From the NCBI GenBank assembly GCA_031553565.1, contig JAVBLK010000028.1, forward strand, positions 1 through 24,907: DNA of 24,907 bases. Direction: 5' to 3'. Position numbers and translations under genes: made by a program. The notes beneath the pieces are model-generated. The model was not told the DNA's origin. It saw nothing but the letters and a program-made list of their open reading frames with translations, and made no database searches. The DNA is from JAVBLK01 sp031553565 (GTDB taxonomy: Bacteria > Bacillota > Clostridia > Christensenellales > DUVY01). Of this stretch, positions 14,336 to 21,683 are shown in pieces; the stretch's first letter is position 1; every line of letters starts with the position of its first letter.

Positions 14336-15142
14336 ATGAACAAGATATCGAGGGTGATAGATTTTCTTATTTCCAGAACAGTAATTTTTACGCTTGCATT
14401 TATATGGTGCAGATACTATCTGAATTCCCTGTGGCTGGCAGTCCTGTCCGCGGCAGGGATAACGCTTTTGGCATGCCTGATATTGTTTCTTATCTCGCGC
14501 GCAAAAAACGCAAGAAAGAGCGCCACAAAAGCCGAACAAATCCATATGCAGCAGGTTATGACAGAGTTTATGTATTCTACAAATAAGCAAAATGTAGAGT
14601 ACTTTTACAAGCTGATTAAAAACGAATACGCGGCGACACTGCTGCCGGATTGCGTGCTGTGTGAAAACAACAAGATAAAGACCCTGTTGTTTACGCGCTT
14701 TAAATACGCTGCGCTTTCGCCGGACGATATACGCGAGTTTTATATCGAATGCCGCAGATTCAATGCGCAAAGGGCGATCGTTTTCGCTTCAGATGTGTCC
14801 GACAAGGCAAGAAGCGCCGCGTCCGGCCTTACCGACGCAGAAATAATCCTTATGAACGCTGAAAATACCTATAAGTTTTTAAAGGAATTCAATATGTACC
14901 CGGTAATAACGGTTAAGACCGCGCCCGAAAAGCGCAGAAAGATAAAGACGCTGTTAAAATTCGCGTTTTCACGTAATAAGGTCAAAACATACCTCTGGGG
15001 TGCAGGCATTATGCTGCTGTGCAGCTTTGCCGTCCCCTACAACCTGTATTATCTTATCAGCGCCACGGTTATGATGGTATGCGCGCTTATAAGCTTCATA
15101 AACCCCGCCTTCGTCCGCGACCCGGAAAAGAGTTTGCTGTAA
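14336..15142 (+). CDS. Four-helix membrane protein of unknown function
   Basis: A 268-residue protein and the only plus-strand gene here. Two hydrophobic helices at about 14-29 and 33-54, a soluble middle of about 160 residues, then two helices at about 218-236 and 238-256. The middle domain (about 66-195) has a mixed helix/strand pattern, for example KIKTLLFTRFKYAALSPDD, then RAIVFASD and AEIILMNAENTYKFLKEF. The order of strands recalls the C-terminal part of restriction-endonuclease-like (Mrr-type) folds, but I see no complete catalytic motif, so no function is assigned. The start at 14336 has GGGGAGC at a proper distance and is preferred over an ATG at 14306 with no ribosome site. It ends at a strong terminator. 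Confidence 0.75.
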   Translation: MNKISRVIDFLISRTVIFTLAFIWCRYYLNSLWLAVLSAAGITLLACLILFLISRAKNARKSATKAEQIHMQQVMTEFMYSTNKQNVEYFYKLIKNEYAATLLPDCVLCENNKIKTLLFTRFKYAALSPDDIREFYIECRRFNAQRAIVFASDVSDKARSAASGLTDAEIILMNAENTYKFLKEFNMYPVITVKTAPEKRRKIKTLLKFAFSRNKVKTYLWGAGIMLLCSFAVPYNLYYLISATVMMVCALISFINPAFVRDPEKSLL

Positions 15143-15165
15143 ATATTACCGGCTTACAGATACGG

Positions 15166-15192
15166 AAAGGCCGGCGTTTTGCCGGCCTTTTT
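15166..15192. terminator. Shared terminator between convergent genes
   Basis: AAAGGCCGGC (15166-15175) pairs perfectly with GCCGGCCTTT (15181-15190) around a five-base loop, with T residues continuing on the plus strand. It ends the plus-strand membrane gene and, read from the other side, probably also the hydrogenase operon after hydA, though with fewer trailing T residues. Confidence 0.85.
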
Positions 15193-15228
15193 GGAAGCTT
15201 CTATTCTATTTAAACTGCGCTTTTATTT

Positions 15229-16989
15229 CTACTCTGTAACTTCAGGATATTTTACGCGCGCGATGTATTTTGTGTGCAGGATATGGTGCGCCTTGGCGCT
15301 GTTCGGCTCGCCGAAATAATCCTTGTAGAGCGTTTTCATGACAGGGTTTTCGTGGCTGGTGCGGACCTTGTTCTTTAAGTCGCCTTGATAAATTGCCTTT
15401 GCGCGCACGGCCTTTAAGTCAACGTTATTTAATACGTCGCTGCCCCTTACCGGCTGTCCGCCGCCGTTGACGCAGCCGCCCGGACACGTCATGATCTCGA
15501 TGAAATGGTAGTCCGCCGTGCCGTTCTTTACCTTCTCCATAACGGACTTGGCGTTCTTTATGCCGCTGGCCACGCAGACCTTGACGTCGTTGCCGCCGAC
15601 CTTTACCGTCGCTTCTTTTATGCCCTTTGTCCCCCTGACCGCTTTAAAATCAAGGCTTTGCGGCGTCTTTCCTTCCAGCGTTGCGACGACCGTACGCAAG
15701 GCCGCCTCCATAACGCCGCCCGTCGCGCCGAATATCAGCCCCGCGCCCGACGCTATTCCTAACGGATCGTCGAATTTGCCTTCCTTGAGCGCGTTAAAGG
15801 AAATGCCGCTGCGCTTAATAAGCCGCGCCAGCTCCCTTACGGTCAACGAAGCGTCGATATCCTTTACCCCGGCCGCGTCCTGGTGATCCCTCGTTCTTTC
15901 GAACTTCTTGGCCGTGCAGGGCATTATCGTAACAACAAAAATATCTTTCGGGTCGATGCCCATTTTCTCGGCGTAATGAGTCTTTACGACTGCGCCGAAC
16001 ATCTGCTGCGGCGATTTGCATGACGACAGATGGTCGATCTCCGTCGGATAATAAGTCTCGATATATTTGATCCAGCCGGGGCTGCAGCTGGTCAGCATAG
16101 GCAATACCCCGCCCTTCTTGACTCTGTTTATAAACTCGGTGCCTTCCTCCATTATGGTGAGGTCGGCCGTCACGTTGACATCGAAAACCTTGTCAAAGCC
16201 AATCATCCTCAGCGCCGTGACCATCTTGCCCTCGACGTTGCCGCCGGCCTCATTGCCGAATTCCTCGCCAAGCCCCACCCTGACAGACGGCGCGGTGCCT
16301 ACGATAACAACTTTTTTAGGGTCGGCAAGCGCGGCCATAACCGCGTCGTTGTCGTCCTTTTCCACCAAAGCCCCCACCGGGCAAACAACCGTACACTGTC
16401 CGCAAGCGATACAGGGCACGTCCTTTAAATCCCGCTCGAAGGCGCAGCCGATACGCGTGGAAAAGCCGCGGCCGTTCGCGCCGATAACGCCTACGTCCTG
16501 GATCTTATTGCAAACCGCCACACAGCGGCGGCACAGGATACATTTATTGTTATCGCGCACAAGGTAAGGCGTCGAATGGTCTTTCTTGTAATCATTGGTC
16601 GCGCCCTCGAACCGCTTGTCGTCGCAGCCGTATTCAAGCGACAGCTTTTGCAGCTCGCAATTCGTACTCCTGACGCAGGAAAGGCAGCTCTTGTCATGGT
16701 CGGAAAGGATAAGCTCCAGCGTCGTCCGGCGCGACTTCACAACCTTTTCGGTGTTCGTAAACACCTCCATGTTTTCGGCGACGGGATAGACGCAGGAGGT
16801 AACAAGGCTCCTCGCGCCCTTGACCTCGACCACGCAGATCCTGCACGCGCCGATCTCGTTGAGGTCCTTTAAGTAGCAAAGCGACGGGATCGTCACCCCC
16901 GCTATCTTTGCCGCCTGCAGGATAGTAGTCCCCTCGGGCACGCTGACCGGTATCTTATTTATCTTTAAGTTAACCATTTTTGATGCCAT
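15229..16989 (-). CDS. hydA: [FeFe] hydrogenase catalytic subunit HydA (trimeric, NAD-linked type)
   Basis: A 586-residue protein. Domains: N-terminal [2Fe-2S] (C38, C49, C52, C66); His-ligated [4Fe-4S] (H98, C102, C105, C111); two [4Fe-4S] clusters (C150/153/156/160 and C193/196/199/203); then the H-cluster domain with L1 TSCSPGW (300-306), L2 MPCTAKKFE (356-364) and L3 EIMTCPGGCVNGGGQP (498-513). It reduces protons or oxidises H2 in the cytoplasm. With HydB and HydC it would form the flavin-based bifurcating complex coupling H2 to NADH and ferredoxin. The second Cys of the usual TSCCPxW is Ser, with a Cys at LSSCKSPQQ. It lacks the C-terminal [2Fe-2S] extension of Thermotoga HydA. AGAGGAA precedes the ATG. 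It is the last gene of the operon. Confidence 0.95.
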   Translation of the reverse strand: MASKMVNLKINKIPVSVPEGTTILQAAKIAGVTIPSLCYLKDLNEIGACRICVVEVKGARSLVTSCVYPVAENMEVFTNTEKVVKSRRTTLELILSDHDKSCLSCVRSTNCELQKLSLEYGCDDKRFEGATNDYKKDHSTPYLVRDNNKCILCRRCVAVCNKIQDVGVIGANGRGFSTRIGCAFERDLKDVPCIACGQCTVVCPVGALVEKDDNDAVMAALADPKKVVIVGTAPSVRVGLGEEFGNEAGGNVEGKMVTALRMIGFDKVFDVNVTADLTIMEEGTEFINRVKKGGVLPMLTSCSPGWIKYIETYYPTEIDHLSSCKSPQQMFGAVVKTHYAEKMGIDPKDIFVVTIMPCTAKKFERTRDHQDAAGVKDIDASLTVRELARLIKRSGISFNALKEGKFDDPLGIASGAGLIFGATGGVMEAALRTVVATLEGKTPQSLDFKAVRGTKGIKEATVKVGGNDVKVCVASGIKNAKSVMEKVKNGTADYHFIEIMTCPGGCVNGGGQPVRGSDVLNNVDLKAVRAKAIYQGDLKNKVRTSHENPVMKTLYKDYFGEPNSAKAHHILHTKYIARVKYPEVTE

Positions 16990-17132
16990 TTGTCTATATT
17001 CCTCTTAAACCTTTACTAAATAATAATTATGCCCGATATTATTTGCTGTTTTCCTTTTATTATGGCCTTTAAAACTATAATACGCTTGTCTGCAACAATC
17101 CAAATCCGCTTTGCCCAAATTGCCTGCTAAAT

Positions 17133-17278
17133 ATTATCCGCAATTAGGCGGTGCAGATGCAAGGCAGCGGCGCGGAAACATGTTCTTTATGACGGAGCCG
17201 TATCGGTATACGCGGAGGAATAAAGGTTCTGTTTCCGCGCCGATCCCGCCGCACATGCGCCGCCTAATTGCGGATAAT
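17133..17278 (-). repeat. Intercistronic hairpin element A (hydB-hydA gap)
   Basis: A 146-bp palindromic element. The outer arms 17133-17151 and 17260-17278 are perfect 19-bp inverted copies; the right arm contains the last codons and TAG stop of hydB. The inner arms CGGCGCGGAAACA (17168-17180) and its exact complement (17230-17242) form a second stem. On the transcribed strand the tip can form CGTAT-ACCG-ATACG. Unpaired or flanking blocks GCGGCGGGAT, CCTCCGCG, CGATACGGCTCCG and CTGCCTTGCATCT are shared with the element at 20236-20361. No T-tract, so not a terminator. The gap has no coding gene. Confidence 0.85.
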
Positions 17279-19054
17279 GGCGCCGGTGCGGCACTTTTCC
17301 ATACATATCCCGCACTTCACACACTTGTCCTGCCGTATCGTATGCACCTGTTTCAGCTCGCCCGTGATCGCATCGTTCGGGCAGTTGCGGCGGCAGATCG
17401 TACAGCCGATACATTTTTCGGGTATGATCGTATATTTTAAGAGCGCCTTGCATACCTTTGCCGAGCATGTCTTTTGGGTAACATGCTGCTCGTACTCATT
17501 CCTGAAATAACGCAGGGTCGAAAGCACGGGATTAGGCGCCGTCTGACCGAGGCCGCACAGCGAGTTGTCTTTTATATAATGGCAAAGCTGCTCCATCTTA
17601 TCCAAATCGGAAAGAGTCGCCTGCCCGTTCGTTATCTTGGTCAATATTTCCAAAAGCCGCTTATTGCCGATACGACAGGGCGTACATTTGCCGCAGCTTT
17701 CGTCAACGGTGAACTCAAGGAAAAATTTGGCGATATCCACCATACAGGTGTCCTCGTCCATTACGATAAGTCCGCCGCTGCCCATCATACTGCCGATCGC
17801 GGTCAGGTTGTCATAGTCGATCTGAGTATCGATCAATTCCGCCGGGATACAGCCGCCGCTGGGGCCGCCGGTCTGCGCCGCCTTGAATTTCTTGCCGCCG
17901 GGTATGCCGCCGCCGATATCCTCGATGATCTCGCGTAAGCTCGTCCCCATAGGAACTTCCACAAGGCCGGTATTGACGATCTTGCCGCCCAAAGCAAAAA
18001 CCTTGGTGCCCTTGCTCTTGGCCGTTCCGATCGAGCTGAACCACTGCGCGCCGTTTAAAATTATTTGGGTGATATTAGCGTATGTTTCAACGTTGTTCAA
18101 AAGAGTGGGCTTACCGAAAAGACCTTTAACGGCCGGGAACGGAGGCCTGGGACGCGGCTCTCCGCGGTTCCCCTCGATACTGGTCAGGAGCGCGGTTTCC
18201 TCGCCGCACACGAACGCGCCGGAGCCCAAGCGTATATCCATATCGAAGCAAAAGCCTGTGCCCAGGATATTCTTGCCCAACAGCCCGTAGCCGCGCGCCT
18301 GCTCGACCGCGGTTTTCAGCCTCTGTACGGCGATCGGGTATTCCGCCCTGACGTACACATAGCCCTGTGACCCGCCTACCGCATAGCCCGCAATTATCAT
18401 GGCCTCTACTATCGTGTGCGGATCGCCCTCTAATACGGACCTGTCCATAAACGCGCCGGGGTCGCCCTCGTCGGCGTTACAGCAAACGTACTTCATATCG
18501 CCTGCCGCGTCTTTTGTGAACTGCCATTTAAGCCCGGTCGGGAATCCGCCGCCGCCGCGCCCGCGAAGGCCCGAAGCCTTGATAACGTCGATAACCTCCT
18601 GCGGCTTCATAGAAGTCAAAACCTTCTCAAGAGCCTTGTATCCGTCATAAGCAAGATATTCGTCGATACTCTCCGGGTCGATAATACCGCAGTTCTTTAA
18701 GGCAACACGCTGCTGCTTGCGGTAAAAATTTGTCTGGCTTAAGGATTGTATCCCATCCTGCTTCAAGGTTTCCGAATAGAGCAGACGTTTTACGATCCTG
18801 CCCTTCATGATGTGCTCGTTGATGATCTCGGAAACATCTGCAAGCTTTACCTTGCTGTAGAAACAGCCCTCGGGATACACGACAACTACCGGCCCTAATT
18901 CGCAAAGCCCGAAACATCCGGTCGTAACCAGCTTGACCTCCTGCGAAAGGTCGTTGTCTTCTAACAGTTTGTTAAACTCGTCAAAGATTTCCTTCGACCG
19001 TCCCGAGGTACATCCGGTACCCCCGCAAACCAAAATATGCGCGCGATATAACAT
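17264..19054 (-). CDS. hydB: NADH-binding flavoprotein subunit HydB (NuoF type)
   Basis: A 596-residue, full-length NuoF-like subunit. N-terminal thioredoxin-like [2Fe-2S] domain with C10, C15, C47 and C51 (VCGGTGC and TTGCFGLC); FMN/NADH domain with GLRGRGGGGFPTGLKW (about 162-177) and CNADEGDPGAFMDR; the SLBB and [4Fe-4S] part with ESCGKCTPCRIG and a later Cys in SLCGLGQ; and a C-terminal pair of [4Fe-4S] motifs, CIGCTICRRNC and CVKCGICMEKC. It takes electrons from NADH and passes them to HydA. The extra ferredoxin-like C-terminus is typical of hydrogenase and formate dehydrogenase flavoproteins. Two AGAGGAA-type sites precede the ATG. Its stop lies inside hairpin element A, 274 bp from hydA. 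Confidence 0.95.
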   Translation of the reverse strand: MLYRAHILVCGGTGCTSGRSKEIFDEFNKLLEDNDLSQEVKLVTTGCFGLCELGPVVVVYPEGCFYSKVKLADVSEIINEHIMKGRIVKRLLYSETLKQDGIQSLSQTNFYRKQQRVALKNCGIIDPESIDEYLAYDGYKALEKVLTSMKPQEVIDVIKASGLRGRGGGGFPTGLKWQFTKDAAGDMKYVCCNADEGDPGAFMDRSVLEGDPHTIVEAMIIAGYAVGGSQGYVYVRAEYPIAVQRLKTAVEQARGYGLLGKNILGTGFCFDMDIRLGSGAFVCGEETALLTSIEGNRGEPRPRPPFPAVKGLFGKPTLLNNVETYANITQIILNGAQWFSSIGTAKSKGTKVFALGGKIVNTGLVEVPMGTSLREIIEDIGGGIPGGKKFKAAQTGGPSGGCIPAELIDTQIDYDNLTAIGSMMGSGGLIVMDEDTCMVDIAKFFLEFTVDESCGKCTPCRIGNKRLLEILTKITNGQATLSDLDKMEQLCHYIKDNSLCGLGQTAPNPVLSTLRYFRNEYEQHVTQKTCSAKVCKALLKYTIIPEKCIGCTICRRNCPNDAITGELKQVHTIRQDKCVKCGICMEKCRTGAIIRN

Positions 19055-19116
19055 TTCCTCTGTTCCTCTATGTAGTAATAGTTTGTTTCTTTATAAGCAA
19101 GACACAAGTGCCGCGC

Positions 19117-19219
19117 CAAAAACCGGCATGTGACGGGGTTTTCCGGCCGCAGTCGCGTACTGTGAGGTACGCGGTAAGGTCGGTAAATCGCTCTCCCGCG
19201 ACGATCCCGCCGCAAATCC
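19117..19219 (-). repeat. Intercistronic hairpin element B, diverged relative
   Basis: In the 170-bp gap before hydB, the transcribed strand carries GCGGCGGGATCG (complement of 19202-19213), the same opening block as elements A and C. It also has CCGCGTAC...GTACGCG, a perfect 7-bp apical stem (19154-19160 with 19167-19173). The outer part pairs only partly, and the CGATACGGCTCCG and CTGCCTTGCATCT blocks are not recognisable. It is either a decayed copy or another subtype. It starts about 10 bp after the stop codon of the ferredoxin gene. Confidence 0.55.
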
Positions 19220-19224
19220 GCCGT

Positions 19225-19596
19225 TTAAACGTTTTCCGACAGCATATAATCCTGTATAACGCGGCCGTTCACAAGATGCTCGGATACTATCTTTGCCACC
19301 TTGTCGGGCGTGACCCTGATATAGGTCACCTTAGGCTCGCCCGGGCGGATGACCTCGACGATAGGCTCTAATTTGCACAGCCCGATACAGCCCGTCTGCG
19401 AGACCTTTACGTTTGCAAGCTTGCGGGTAGTCACCTCGTGCGAGAACGCGGCCAAAACCGGCCTTGCGCCGGCGGCGATCCCGCAGGTCGCCATTCCGAT
19501 CACCACGCGCGTATCGGACTCGCCGGCGGTTTCGCGCGCGTTAAGCTCCTGCTTCACCCTGTTCCTGATCTCATTTAATTCGGCTAATGATTTCAT
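19225..19596 (-). CDS. Thioredoxin-like [2Fe-2S] ferredoxin of the hydrogenase operon
   Basis: A 123-residue protein with the thioredoxin-like ferredoxin fold, as in the N-terminus of HydB. Its N-terminus is a helix rich in Glu and Arg (to about residue 25). The cluster motifs are MATCGIAAGARP and TGCIGLCKLEP. The second pair is the usual C-x3-C, but the first has only one Cys: the residue four places on from it, normally Cys, is Ala. So three of the four usual ligands are seen. This form is common to clostridial hydrogenase operons, where the gene stands before hydB. It probably carries electrons or senses redox state, but its exact role is not known to me. AAGGAA precedes the ATG; 34 bp separate it from the ATPase gene. 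Confidence 0.85.
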   Translation of the reverse strand: MKSLAELNEIRNRVKQELNARETAGESDTRVVIGMATCGIAAGARPVLAAFSHEVTTRKLANVKVSQTGCIGLCKLEPIVEVIRPGEPKVTYIRVTPDKVAKIVSEHLVNGRVIQDYMLSENV

Positions 19597-19630
19597 TGCT
19601 GTTCCTTTATCTGTTATTATAGATCTGCAT

Positions 19631-20185
19631 TTATATTGTCAAGCCGCCGTTGATCTCGTCAATATTGCCGGCAAGATACCCTGTCAGGAACTCGGCGACC
19701 TCCGGACTGTCTATCGGCACGCCCGCCAAAGTTTCCTTGATCTCGGCGGTATCGAATACGAATTCACGTCCGTCAACCGAGTAGCAAAGTTTGAATTCGA
19801 TATCAGGGCTTCCCGTAACCAGCGTTATCATGGTGGCGGGGATATCCCCCAGCGGCATCCTGTCGATATTGTCAAGCGCGAATCCGGCAACAACGGTCGT
19901 TCCCGCGCCTAGCTTACTGTTTAAATCAAAGCTCCCGCCCGTAATAAGAGCCGCCTCTTTAAAAAGCGGCAGCCCCAAACCGACTTTCCTGGTTTTTCTG
20001 GTCGTAGCAAACGGGTCGACAGCCTTCTTTAAAAACTCCTCATCCATGCCGAAGCCGTCATCGCTGATAGTAATAGTAAGCCGGTCTTTCCCGGTCTCGA
20101 CCCTGATCACGATCCCGATATTCTGCGCCCCTGCCGCCACCGAGTTCAAAGCAATATCCAATAAATTCAGCGACAATTCTCTCAT
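19631..20185 (-). CDS. Stand-alone histidine-kinase-type ATPase domain protein
   Basis: A 184-residue protein with the GHKL ATP-binding fold: N-box LLDIALNSVAAGA (N14), G1 box DDGFGMD (42-48), FATTRKTRKVGLGLPLF containing the G2 box (59-75), and a later GAGTTV. There is no phospho-accepting His domain, no sensor and no membrane segment. It is therefore an ATPase or a protein kinase of RsbW/SpoIIAB style rather than a classical two-component kinase. The last 70 residues have no family I recognise. It lies between hydC and the ferredoxin gene in the operon, as in other clostridial hydrogenase loci. It may phosphorylate or chaperone a hydrogenase partner; this is not shown. The start has only a weak GGATG site. 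Confidence 0.85.
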   Translation of the reverse strand: MRELSLNLLDIALNSVAAGAQNIGIVIRVETGKDRLTITISDDGFGMDEEFLKKAVDPFATTRKTRKVGLGLPLFKEAALITGGSFDLNSKLGAGTTVVAGFALDNIDRMPLGDIPATMITLVTGSPDIEFKLCYSVDGREFVFDTAEIKETLAGVPIDSPEVAEFLTGYLAGNIDEINGGLTI

Positions 20186-20235
20186 CCAAAATCATCCGTG
20201 CCTAAGCGCAAAGTATCCGCAAAATTTCCGCCGGC

Positions 20236-20361
20236 AAATAAGCCGGAGATGCAAGGCAGTGACTCGAAACAGTGTCCTTGCAGTCCGGAGCCGTATCGCA
20301 ATTCGCGGAGGGATGCAAGGACCCTGTTTCGTGTCAATCCCGCCGCATATATGGCTTATTT
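20236..20361 (-). repeat. Intercistronic hairpin element C (hydC-ATPase gap)
   Basis: A 126-bp element with the same plan as element A. Outer arms AAATAAGCC (20236-20244) and GGCTTATTT (20353-20361) overlap the hydC stop codon. Inner arms 20261-20282 and 20314-20335 pair at 19 of 22 positions. It shares the blocks GCGGCGGGAT, CCTCCGCG, CGATACGGCTCCG and CTGCCTTGCATCT with element A, while both stems have different sequences that remain complementary. There is no T-tract. The 174-bp gap has no gene. Confidence 0.85.
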
Positions 20362-20842
20362 ATTTATACATGTCCAGAATATCATCCAGCTTCTCCGGCG
20401 TCGCCTTTCCGTACACATCATCGTTAATAGTCATAACGGGCGCAAGGCCGCAGCAGCCGATACAGCGCGTGCAGTCCAGCGTAAACTTCCCGTCCTTCGT
20501 GGTTTGCCCCGCCTTGACAGACAGCATTTTTTCCAGCTTTTCGACCAATGCCCCGCTGCCGCGCACATAGCACGCCGTGCCTAAACACACGCCGATCTTA
20601 TATTTGCCCTTTGCTTGTAATGTAAACTGAGAATAAAAAGTGGCTACCCCGTAAATCTCTTCAAGTGGAAGCGAAAGCTCGTCAGCGACAAACTGCTGCA
20701 CCGGCATCGGCAGGTATTCATATATCCCCTGGGCAAGCTGAAGCGCGGGCATGGTCGCGCCCTCCGTTCCTTTAAGCTTTTTCAGCCCTTCGCGCAATGC
20801 CTTTTCCTGTTCGGGTGTCCCAAGGTGCGTGCAGTTACTCAT
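20360..20842 (-). CDS. hydC: HydC, NuoE-type [2Fe-2S] subunit
   Basis: A 160-residue, full-length NuoE-like subunit. The N-terminal half is helical (ALQLAQGIYEYLPMPVQQFVADEL, then EIYGVATFYSQF). The C-terminal half is the thioredoxin-like cluster domain with CLGTAC (C-x4-C) and CIGCCGLAP (C-x3-C), giving all four ligands, and VYGKATPEKLDDIL at the end. It binds HydB and carries one [2Fe-2S] cluster in the NADH/ferredoxin-linked hydrogenase complex. GGGAG lies 8 bases before the ATG. The gap to the PHP gene upstream is 114 bp and includes a small palindrome. Its stop codon lies at the edge of hairpin element C. Confidence 0.93.
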   Translation of the reverse strand: MSNCTHLGTPEQEKALREGLKKLKGTEGATMPALQLAQGIYEYLPMPVQQFVADELSLPLEEIYGVATFYSQFTLQAKGKYKIGVCLGTACYVRGSGALVEKLEKMLSVKAGQTTKDGKFTLDCTRCIGCCGLAPVMTINDDVYGKATPEKLDDILDMYK

Positions 20843-20893
20843 TCTATTTACTCCCTATGAAATGAATGCTGGCTATATTCATATCGATCCGCG

Positions 20894-20906
20894 TTCAAAG
20901 TTTGAA
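20894..20906. promoter_or_regulatory. 13-bp palindrome upstream of hydC, possible operator
   Basis: TTCAAAGTTTGAA is a perfect palindrome around a central base. On the minus strand it directly follows TAATAT (20906-20911), a possible -10 box. The matching -35 (TGCTTT) is poor, so a second promoter in front of hydC is only a possibility. It does not fit the Rex consensus TTGTTAA-N4-TTAACAA. Confidence 0.3.
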
Positions 20907-20956
20907 TATTACCTTATCGGCCCTAAAAAAAGCATCGTTTTTCTATAGTCAAACTT

Positions 20957-21679
20957 TTACACTTTTATGGCCTTTCCGGTTATTTTACCAAAAACATCCG
21001 CTATAGTCAACTCATTCAGCTCGAAATAGTCTTTTCTGCCGCTCAGCCCCTCCAGCGTATGCGCATCGGAGGAATATATCTTGTTGTAATTGCTCAAATA
21101 TTTCTTGCCGTCAAAGAAATCCGCGGGGCAGTGCGGCGATATCTCGGCGGCCTTAAACCCGGCTTCGGACGGTATAATGCCAAGAGTCGAGATTATACCG
21201 TTAGCCGGTCTGTCGATATGCGCCGGGAACGCGATCCCGTGGAACGGCAACAGCGTTTTTACCAGGTCGTCAACCTTGATCGAGGTCGCGACCGATAAAA
21301 GATACGGATATTCCAAAATTGGCCGGTCATAAATATCGACGGCTATCTGGTTGCCGAAAATATGTGTCTTGTTCTTTATCTGCGGCATATTGCCTAAAAC
21401 ATACTTGCCAAAATTTTTGGCGTCGAAAAGCCGCTCGAAAAGGCATACGACGTGTATGTCCTCGGCGGTCGTCAATTCCATTCCGGGGATGCACAGCATA
21501 CCGTTTTTTTCGGCCAGCTCCATGACCGGCTCCACGTTCAAAACGCAGTTATGGTCAGTAACAGCTATTATTTTAAGGCCCTCCAGCGCGGCCATATTGA
21601 CGATATTATTCGGCGTCATCTCGTCGCTGGCGCAGGGCGAAAGACAAGAATGTATATGCAGGTCATAATATGCTTTCAT
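20957..21679 (-). CDS. PHP-domain metal-dependent phosphoesterase
   Basis: A 240-residue protein with the four PHP motifs: DLHIHSCLSPCASDEMTP at the N-terminus, AVTDHN, PAHIDRP in the middle and SSDAHT near the C-terminus. These supply the His and Asp residues for a two- or three-metal centre. The family includes histidinol phosphatase, 5'-3' exonuclease and polymerase-associated domains. The substrate here is unknown. Cys residues in the first motif (SCLSPC) could be redox-active. The gene starts 4 bp after the second DRTGG gene, with GGAGGTG inside the end of that gene, so the two are translated together. An upstream in-frame GTG at 21694 would sit too close to the GGAG. PHP genes recur in clostridial hydrogenase loci. 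Confidence 0.88.
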   Translation of the reverse strand: MKAYYDLHIHSCLSPCASDEMTPNNIVNMAALEGLKIIAVTDHNCVLNVEPVMELAEKNGMLCIPGMELTTAEDIHVVCLFERLFDAKNFGKYVLGNMPQIKNKTHIFGNQIAVDIYDRPILEYPYLLSVATSIKVDDLVKTLLPFHGIAFPAHIDRPANGIISTLGIIPSEAGFKAAEISPHCPADFFDGKKYLSNYNKIYSSDAHTLEGLSGRKDYFELNELTIADVFGKITGKAIKV

Positions 21680-21683
21680 AGCT

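Noticed and set aside
14192..14770. 192-residue minus-strand frame overlapping the plus-strand membrane gene
   Set aside because: The Cys/His/Tyr-rich composition looks random. The plus-strand frame is longer, has a ribosome site and helices, and ends at a matched terminator.
17111..17440. Plus-strand frame across hairpin element A and the end of hydB
   Set aside because: Most of it is antisense to the hydB cluster motifs, and its start lies inside the palindrome.
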